Shown here: one piece after another, positions 54,294 through 62,000 of the stretch
How positions within the stretch are numbered: the stretch's first letter is position 1
How the letters are laid out: each line of letters begins with the position of its first letter
DNA from: Adiantum capillus-veneris
Lineage: Eukaryota; Streptophyta; Polypodiopsida; Polypodiales; Pteridaceae
DNA length: 62,000 bases
Assembly: GCA_014529385.2 (NCBI GenBank)
Contig: CM043944.1
Coordinates: 83,318,884 to 83,380,883, forward strand
Reading direction: 5' to 3'
Position numbers and translations under genes: made by a program
Notes under the pieces: generated by a model
Databases searched by the model: none
Told to the model about the DNA's origin: nothing
What the model saw: only the letters and a program-made list of their open reading frames with translations

Positions 54294-55880
54294 CCTGAAC
54301 CAACCAACCTTGGCAATGAATAATTGATGTGAATACAATGGGGGCTGAGGGCTGCTGTAAATTGCCCTACCCAGACTTTGACAAATAAGTAAAATAAATA
54401 CCTAAAAGCCAAACTAATAATGGGATCACAGTGGGCAGTTCACTTGAGATGCCTAAACTGCAACACCCTCTTTGCAGCTCATAGTGAACATCAATAGTGA
54501 GACCAAGTCGATGAAGAAGCTACCATGGACACCGCAATAGCTGTACACTCCTCTGGATACACCTCGGATTTGCTACTCTAAACTTTGTACCTTAGAAGAT
54601 TGCCATCTTGAGCATCGGTTGCCTTTTAGAAAATTGAATTGTAGACCAAACTACGTCCAAGAATCCCCATTTGTGAATTGTGAACACATCACGTCCAAAA
54701 ATACTTTCCAGATAATGAACTTTGAAATACATCTTATCCATATTAACATAAATGGATTGGTGCACTCATCCATAGTGTTTTAGGCACGTTTGATTGGTTC
54801 CCTGCCTGATGCGTGTGCCTTGAACTCTGACCCATAGGTTCAAACACCGATAATTTGAACTCCAACACCAGGGTCCAAATTAATTATACGGATCATTGTT
54901 TGCCCCTCTCTGCCACTCACAAGCTTCTCTTTGGGTGAAGCTAGTGGCGACAACTTCCATTTGACTAGAAATCTGACGTCGAGGCCATTGTGGCCGCTGC
55001 CACGTGTGCCATGCCATAATCTCTATCCAACTTGCCTTTATCTGTGAGTTCCTGCTTTTGCCTTTGGCTTCAAACTCCTGAGCCAAACAAAGCGTCGTGT
55101 CACATTCATAACAAGCATTTCGAACCTCGTGGGTATCGAGGTAGCTAATTGAGTACTGGTAGTACTGCCGTCCTTGGATGGTTGATCTGCTATCCGTAGC
55201 CGTTTGTTGGTATTGGTCGTTCAAATCATTGGTTGTTGAGCAAGGGGATGCCATGTTGTAGGTGCGAGATTTGGAGATCAACCGTCTTCCTTCTTGCACT
55301 TCAATAGGCCTCAAAAAATCACCCAAGCCGCTCCAAAAACTTTGTTCAATTGAATTTCGATGCCCTCGCAAGTTGCCGTCTCACTTCCCCAAGGCCGTAA
55401 AAAGTCTCCAAGCAATTCCACTCTTCTGCTACTGCAAAACCTCTCCACACCCTCTCTTGACTCCTACTCTCAACATAGTTACAGAAAATGGCCATTTGTA
55501 GGTCTCCGTTCCCCGTTCCCATTCCAACATTCCGTTTCGTGTTTAACGCATGAGTATCTGTAACAGGGAATGGCAGGCAGTTCACGCGTGTTGCCGTGTC
55601 CGATCCGCGTTCTGATTTCCTGTTTCCGGGTAACTATGACTCTCAAGCCAAGGCTGCTCCTCAAAGCACTTGTGCTCAATTGAGCCTTCAACACATTGTC
55701 GACGCCCAAGGCTGGGGATTAGGCCGTCAGATTTGACATGTTTTCAGGTTACCAAGACATCCATCAAGCCCTTGAGTTTATACAGTAGTTTGACATCGCC
55801 TTCTCAGGAGGTCGGCTCTCAGAACACTCCAAGGTGCGAAGGGTGGGATCTTACTTGAATTAAAATGCATAGACATGGTG
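54292..55880. other. Unassigned region with a 163-codon minus ORF
   Basis: The longest ORF, 55371-54880 on the minus strand, includes MASPCSTTNDLNDQYQQTA and CYECDTTLCLAQEFEAKGKS. I recognise no domain. Nothing else stands out. It could be a decayed gag or a host exon. Confidence 0.3.
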
Positions 55881-56482
55881 GTCTACTCTCTTGTTATGCA
55901 GAGAGAGCACCAATGACGTGGGTAAAATTAAAGAGAATTTCACGTCAACTTGGATATCAGAGGAACAGGAAGAAGATATCATCACAACTTGGCATCATCT
56001 TAGGATGACTAAGAAAGACACATTGGATACTACTGCCAGAGGTTTTGGGATACTTATTTGCCAGTGTCCTCGTTTTGAAAGATTACTTTGAGAGACCAGA
56101 TTTAGCGGTTTTGGCAAACCAAGATTTGACAGTATGGCTACCAACAGGTCAAAGGGCACAAGAAAAGAAGAGAAAGGTAAGCTAGGTCCACCGGATAATT
56201 TGGTCAAGGGTACTTTTTGGCGCTTGATGCAAAGTGGATGGAGGAGGAGAATCTCGCAAATTCTCTTCTGAGAGAGCCGTACCTTAAAGCTTTTGGGCTA
56301 TTAGCAGTGTCTATGCCAAAAGTCACCGAGGTTGAATCTAGTGCGGTGTGGACTGCACAAGAGGGGAGCCACTCCTTTCCTTTGTCACAGATTGCCTACA
56401 TTGAATAAAGTTACCAATTTTTCTTTGAGATTTTAGGGTACTGACAAGCTGACAGTATTTTGCTTAACGACTTTATGAACAT

Positions 56483-57215
56483 ATGTGCACTGAGAAGGTG
56501 GAACAAGTACGTAATTGGGATTTGCCCAAAACTGCATATGATGTGTGTTCTTTTCTTGGTTTAGGTCAAGCATATAGTTCGCACATAGAGAATTTTGCAC
56601 GCATTGCCGCACCCATGACAAATGTTTTGAAAGGAGTAAAGACTCGCCGACAGCGTGTGGATTTGCCCAAGGCAGCCATTGAGGCTTTCACAGCTCTCAA
56701 GGTTGCGGTGACAGAAGCTCCGTGTCTTATCCTTGCCTCTTGGGATGACCCCTTTGAGGTATAAACGGATGCGAGCAATGTCTCCATAGGCGCTGTGCTT
56801 CAGCAACATGGCTGTCCAGCTGCATTCCTTAGTCAGAAGCTAAATAGTGCATAAAAGAACGATTCAGTTTATGACAAAGAATTTCTGTCTGCCATTCACT
56901 CTCTTAAGCATTGGAAGCATTTTTTGTATGGTAGAGAGTTCACAGTTCGCATAGATCACCAAGCCCTCAAGTGGCTCCAGTCTATGCTTAGTGCACATTG
57001 GAGTGATCGCCAAGCACGGTGGTCATATTTTTTTGAGCAATTTGGCGGTTTGATTGAGTATGTGCCTAGAAAAGATAACCCTGTTGCAGATGCGTTAAGT
57101 CACAAAGGACAAATCCTGGCTCTTGAGTCAAGATCCACAGTTTCTCTTCAGGGTGTGTCTTTCGATAGCATGAAGAACAAGTATGCCGATTCCGAGTTTG
57201 TTAAGCAATGGTTGT
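56483..57215 (+). pseudogene. RT thumb and RNase H of element G
   Basis: CTEKVEQVRNWDLPKTAYDV and CSFLGLGQAYSSHIENFA are the thumb region. RNase H reads TDASNVSIGAVLQQHGCPAA, YDKEFLSAIHSLKHWKHFLYG, RIDHQALKWL and DNPVADALS, so the four acidic sites are kept. TAA precedes TDAS (56762-56764) and another TAA follows KLNSA. The RT catalytic box lies upstream and is absent. Confidence 0.8.
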
Positions 57216-58388
57216 AGGCTCTTGCTTCCCAAGGGCCTAGCAACTATCTCATTCGTGAAGGTTTGTTTTATTTTTGTGACCATCTATGTGTGTTGTCCTC
57301 TCACTGGATAACCATATTGCATGATGCACATGACTCTCATGGGTGGGCACAGGGGAATGAACACCACTTTGGAAAAAATAGAAAGATGCTTTTATTGGCC
57401 TAAAATGCCAAAGGATGTGTTTCGTTATGTCACACAGTGCACTATTTGTCAAAAGGTAAAAGCCCCTCGGGGTAAGCAGCAAAGCCTCATGCTTCTGCTG
57501 TCTATTCCCGATGGACTTTTTCAGGATATTTCCATGGATTTTGTGACTAACCTTTCACCTAGTTTGCATTCAAGGAATACTCAATGTTTGACAATTGTTG
57601 ATCGTTTCAGCAAGTTTTGCATGTTGATTCCTTGTAAGGTCACAGTCACTGCACAAGATGTAGCACGGTTGTTCATAAAGCATTGGTACCCTCTCTGTGG
57701 TTTGCCGAAGTTGATTGTTTCAGATAGGGATATTAAGTTCACGTCCAATTTTTGGCGCATACTCTTTGAAAATTTTGGCACTAAGTTGAATTTATCATCG
57801 GCTTTTTATCCACATTTCAATGGTCAGACGGAGATTTAAAATCAGTTGGCTTTTGATGTTTTCAAGTCCTATGTGCATGATCAGCAGTCCCATTGGGAGC
57901 TCTATCTCCCATTGGTTCAGGCTATTTTGGATGACTTTTTTTCCTCTGTTATTGGTTGAACTCCGTATGAGGCAGTTTTTGGCCACCCGTTCCAGTCACT
58001 TTTGACTCGCTCGGTCAGTCAAATGCTTGATGCCAATGCTGAAAGTCAGTCGTTGAATGAGATTTCTGAGAGTGTGAAGCTTCGGCTAAGCAAGGCTCAT
58101 GAGTCTTACTCACGACAGGCTAACAAGCATCATCAGGATGTTTCTATCAAGGAAGGGGATTGGGTTTATTTAAGAATCATGAAGCAACGTCTTAAGCAAG
58201 TTGGAAAGAAGTGTCTTAAGTTGTCTTTCAGAACGTATGGTCTATCTCCTATCATTATAAAGATCAACGAGGTTTCGATGAAATTGCAATTGCTTAACTC
58301 ATGGTCAATGCACAACGTTTTCCATGTTTCTTGGTTGAAAGTGTTTCATGGAACATCTCCGAAGGACATTTCCGAAGAAGAAGAGTGA
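57216..58388 (+). pseudogene. Integrase of element G
   Basis: The zinc domain (HDSHGG-type histidines with a frame change near 57340, then CTICQKVKAPRGKQ) leads into the core. The core acids lie in ISMDFVTNL, VSDRDIKFTSNFW and NGQTEI, all present. TAA interrupts just after TEI (57837-57839) and TGA at 57959. The C-terminal domain (IKEGDWVYLRI, then MHNVFHVSWLKVFHG) is intact to 58388. No chromodomain follows in frame. Confidence 0.82.
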
Positions 58389-58399
58389 AGTCTACCCAA

Positions 58400-58840
58400 G
58401 TCGTCGTAACCCGGTCCACCACGCGTAAGCCTTGCCTTGAAACATGATTTGTATTTGATTGATGCATTGGGCATCAGTGAAACGATACAAATCAAAGTAG
58501 GCCGTCCATTTCGCCAGTCATGAGTCAATAGCGGTCTCTTCACATTCCTTCTTTCCTCTTTGGAGGGGTGGGGATGGAATTGAAGAGGCAAGGTGCTCAT
58601 GGCCGCGGGCGAAAACTGGACCTGCGTTGCACGCAATTCGACAAGTTGCCTCTGCATCTCTGCTAATTGCTGCTGCAGTATAGCGACGAGAGATGCATCG
58701 GAGGTAGAAGATGGGGGAAAGACTCTTGAGACGAAGCCCGTGCGTGTGTGTGGAATTGGGAGGAGAAAGAGGCGTCTCCTCCATGGGTTGATGCATGCTA
58801 GCGGCGCCATTCTCGTGCGGAGAAGTGTCGTGTGACCCCA
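58400..58840 (-). pseudogene. Gag-like or hypothetical N-terminal exon
   Basis: On the minus strand ATG 58839 begins MGSHDTSPHENGAASMHQPM. After a CA microsatellite the frame shifts by one, and SDASLVAILQQQLAEMQRQL and VELRATQVQFSPAAM follow, a probable coiled coil like that at the start of some gypsy Gag proteins. A pyrimidine-rich stretch upstream (58850-59090, minus sense) could be a 5' leader. No family is certain; a host exon is also possible. Confidence 0.35.
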
Positions 58841-59109
58841 TGGCACTAAGGTAAAGAAAGTATGCAGGAGTATGTAGGAGGGGGTGAGAGGAAGAGAAAG
58901 AGGGGGTTCGACACACGAGAGAGGACACGCGGTGACAAAGGAATGTCAAGTTTGTGCTCGTCGGCACGATGAAACAGAGGGTGCAGGTGGAGCAGGCGGA
59001 GAAGGAAGCGAAGAGCAGCAAGGGAGGAGTGGGGTGGTTCAGAAGAGCGCTCAAGGTTCGCAGGAATCGTTGAAATGTGGGTTGTGCTGGCCTTTTTTAA
59101 GTGTGTGAA

Positions 59110-59238
59110 CCCCCTTTTTAATAAGGGACCAAGTTCACCTCTTAAAACAAGGTGAAGACTTCACGATGGCCTCAAGAAGGCAACATTTTTTGCTGTAATA
59201 AATTGAGCGATTATTAGATGACATTTGACATGTTAATG

Positions 59239-59285
<47 letters not shown>

Positions 59286-60176
59286 GAACAATTAAATACT
59301 AGCAATTTAAGTAAATATTCTTCATAGTTTATTAAGCAACCTATGATGTGAACAATCAACTATTAAAATTAAATGGTGTGAGTTTTGTTTGAAATGATTT
59401 GCAATCAACTATTAAAATTAGCTACATCTTATAAAGGTGATCCTTAAAAATTAAGTTGAGACTATTCAAAAAGTACGCTTCCCCACGAGCCAAGGCCCTC
59501 ATTCAATGTAAAACATGAACAATGGAATGGCAATGGGAGATTTTGCCATGCTATTGGAATGACTATCCTCAAATTAGAGTGTCCATTGAAATTTCCTGGT
59601 GCTTGTTTTAGCATTCTAAAACAGCTTAACGAAAGTCTCTTTTATAAACTTAAATATCAAAGAAGATTTCGATTAGCCAATACATGAGGCTCTTAAATGA
59701 AAGGATTTTTTAACAAACTAAAATATCAAAGAAAATTTCAATAAAAAATTCACTCATTCAATAATACTTAATCACACAATATAAATACCTAACTCCCTTC
59801 TTCACTAAGGATTGCTTTAGAAAGCCAAATACCCTAATGATTTCTTTATAACTTATTATTGACTTCTTTGCAACTTTTGCAATTCGTGGGTTGGGTTTCC
59901 ATGTTAGCATTCTTTACGCAAATTGAGGTTCTGCTTCATCTTTTAGAGTTTAGGCCCCTCGGACAAAATCTGTAAGTTGGTCAGATCCCAACTCCCTTTG
60001 TTTTCAATTCATTTCTACAAAACTATGTCCTCTTGAGCTAACTTAGCAAATTTTGGCAATGTAGTTTAAGCGAGGTAGCATGCTTGGGAAAATGACAACA
60101 AACAAAGAAGCGCTTCACTAGGTAGCATTGGGATATGAAAGCTACCTTAGGAAAACACACACACACACACACACAC

Positions 60177-60221
<45 letters not shown>

Positions 60222-60600
60222 ATATAAATAAATAAATTGATATATCTTTCTAGCCTTTTGGTCCTCCAAGGCCTATGTGCTTAAGAGGATTGATTCGACT
60301 TTCTTTTGGCCAAAGTCAACATGAATGTATAATTAAAGTTTATCTTATTGCATTCAACTTTGATTTGGATCTTTTGTTTTTATAAAGTTCATTGTATTGC
60401 CATTGTTAGTTTCAAAGTCCTTTTTGTGAAGTTGTTTGATGTTGCATACAAAATTGAGAATGCAAACAAAAATTAAAGTTAATGTGATGGTCACAAATCC
60501 TTGAAATATCAAAAATTAAAGTTAATGTGATGTTGACAATTTGATGGTGAAAGTTTTGCACGTTTTCTCCACCACTCTCGTATGGCCTTCTTGGCCAAAA
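59110..60600. other. AT-rich spacer with microsatellites
   Basis: No gene is apparent. GA repeats lie at 59241-59282, CA at 60150-60176 and CT at 60180-60217. Two short direct duplications occur: AATCAACTATTAAAATTA at about 59346 and 59401, and AAAATTAAAGTTAATGTGAT at about 60471 and 60520. Confidence 0.6.
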
Positions 60601-60888
60601 AAGGTCGTCACTGCTTGGGCGGTTACAAGGTCACTTAGGTAAAAAAAATAAAATAAAAAAAATCTTGGTGCTCACGCTGCCTGTAAGAACCGACTTCGCC
60701 TACGCGTAACTGACTTTGGACGTGGAGATCGATCTGTGAGCACCGCCTCGCACGGAGCTGTGGCACCGTCCTAGCGTTGAACCGCTACGGCTGCCCTGCG
60801 CCGCCAACGTGCTACCTCTCCGCAGTACCTGTTGCCTCTGCCTTGAGCCGCGAAGGTATTGCCTCTACGCAGTACCTGCTTCCTTAGC
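60601..60888. other. GC-rich segment before LTR K
   Basis: It contains two similar 30-bp pieces sharing CGCAGTACCTG and TGCCTCT (about 60821 and 60860). There is no ORF of note. Its base composition differs sharply from the AT-rich spacer to its left. Confidence 0.4.
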
Positions 60889-62000
60889 TGTCACTTGGCA
60901 CATCCAACCCTAGCATGACCAGGGTTCGGTCAGTCAAGTCAGTCTAGAATAGGAAGTGATCTGGCACTTTTGTGAGTCTGTTCGCAGACCGTGCATGTCG
61001 AGACACTTAGATTAGATGCATATCCTCTGGTTGCACATAGCATGATCATCAGATTACAGTCAGAACCCATCAGTAGCATTTTTACAGTGCATAGACCTAT
61101 TTTCCCTATTTTTGACATTTTTCACTTATTATTTTTAAGTGACTTTTGTTGGAAAGTATGCAGGGCAATTATGCTAAGTTTGTATATAAGTAAACCTAGC
61201 GCTAGCACTTTCTGGCAGAAGAGGCAGCAGGAACTCGGTTCAAGAGGCACCTTCTCAGTAGAACCCCCCATAGAGCTAGCGTTTTTGCATTTGCAAGGAC
61301 ATGGCGTTTTCATCCGCGGGCAGCCCTGGCGTTTTTGCGCAGCAGATCAGCCTCGGCAGCAGCAAGACAGATCAAGAAGACCAACGTTTTGCACTTGCAG
61401 GACAACCGGCAGCAGCAAGACAGTTTTCAGTCCTAGCGTTTTTGGTTTGTATATCAACCTCAACGTTTTTGCAGATCTTCGCGACGGAATAAGCCCTAGC
61501 ATCAGCGTTTTCAGTTTTCAGCAGTCAGTACCCGCAAGAGAACCCCCGAACCTCGCAGATCTCACCTTCCCGCAGCAGATCCTCGCCGCACGATTAGATC
61601 CCGCGAAGTTTGCAGATTTAGCCCGAAAAATGCAGATTTCAGCATCTGCGTTTTCAGCGCGTCGTCGTCGTACCGTCGTCATCGACATCGTCACTGACAT
61701 AGAGTCAGAATTCAGTAGATAAAGATTTGCAGATTTCAGCCCTTAGCATTTTCAGATTTCAGCCCGTCTTGTCCTCGTCCTCATCGTCGTTGACATCGTC
61801 GGCAAGTCCAAGCACTGTAGAGATTTGTGCAATCATAAGTAGACCGCTCGTGCCATAGAGAGTGGGCCCTTGGAGGAGGGTTTTTGACAACTTCCCTGGT
61901 GTCGTATTCTCTTCTCTCTCTCTCTCTCTCAGTCTCAGCACCTTCACTCATAATGTCCATTCACTTTGTTTGTGTCCATTGCACTCTCTCATTAAAGAAC
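60889..62000 (+). repeat. LTR of family K, cut by the window end
   Basis: It begins TGTCACTTGG and matches the reverse complement of 52729-51592. Repeated short GCGTTTTTG/CAGCAG-type words fill 61270-61560. The right boundary lies beyond the window, so whether this is a solo LTR or the 5' end of a full element cannot be told. Confidence 0.6.
61183..61189 (+). promoter_or_regulatory. TATA box of LTR K
   Basis: TATATAA, conserved as TATATATA in the reversed copy near 52410, with matching sequence on either side. A TATA box here would place U3 upstream and R shortly downstream. Confidence 0.5.

Larger units (their letters stand above)
55900..58390 (+). mobile_element. Ty3/gypsy element G, 5' truncated
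   Basis: From 56483 onward RT thumb, RNase H, integrase zinc domain, catalytic core and C-terminal domain follow in order on the plus strand, with several stops. The RT fingers and palm, gag and LTRs are missing. 55900-56480 has short coding-like pieces I cannot place. The sequence differs from families A/B and H. Confidence 0.72.

Noticed and set aside
58518-59054. 178-codon minus ORF as an intact gene
   Set aside because: Its second half is in a different frame from the coiled-coil segment; the sense of the sequence shifts at a CA repeat, so the long ORF is partly out of frame.
59241-59282. GA tract as a GAGA-type regulatory element
   Set aside because: Similar tracts occur throughout the window in dead repeats; there is no gene nearby to regulate.

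Overview
The window looks like nuclear DNA of a land plant with a large, repeat-rich genome. The plant-type Ty3/gypsy and Ty1/copia LTR retrotransposons, a CACTA-type DNA transposon, and a decayed PLS-type pentatricopeptide-repeat (PPR) locus at 45300-46770 all point that way. The wording of the PPR modules (IHDEIA, MNAKCGALM, YAQDGYG, LSPNA) resembles the large PPR families of ferns. That is an inference from recall; no database search was possible. I found no intact host gene, no tRNA, no rRNA and no CRISPR array.

Layout. 1-3654: decayed gypsy element (zinc knuckle, protease, RT, RNase H). 3655-5863: remnant of a second gypsy element between LTR-like repeats. 5940-6224: gypsy integrase scrap. 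6225-12769: gypsy element A, with a 1.6 kb 5' LTR and PBS, gag-protease with nonsense codons, RT, RNase H, integrase, and a truncated 3' LTR. 13340-14655: a gypsy 3' end and a reversed copia scrap. 14657-24976: old copia element D, split by element C (17846-24673). Element C has 2.2 kb LTRs, a 4-bp target duplication and no recognisable pol. 24977-25673: reversed 5' end of a copia E-family copy. 26565-45289: gypsy element B on the minus strand, same family as A. It is interrupted by a 5.0 kb CACTA transposon (30419-35429, 3-bp duplication TGT) and by copia element E (37769-42941, 5-bp duplication GTTAG, LTRs differing at one base). 45300-46770: PPR pseudogene. 46780-49220: no recognised content. 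49262-50165: LTR pieces, partly head to head. 50430-54040: element F, split by a probable solo LTR. 55900-58390: gypsy element G (RT thumb to integrase C-terminus). 58400-58840: minus-strand gag-like or hypothetical exon. 59110-60880: spacer. 60889-62000: an LTR cut by the window end.

The elements form a relative timeline. H, J, D and the PPR locus are old and decayed. A, B, C and F are intermediate. E and the CACTA element are late insertions into B. Several nonsense codons in A and B can be compared between the two copies and are single C-to-T changes (CAA to TAA, CGA to TGA), as expected from deamination of methylated, silenced DNA. The least ordinary parts are element C, whose gag-like protein I do not recognise, and the CACTA element with its ATCGACG subterminal sites and 173-bp tandem array.
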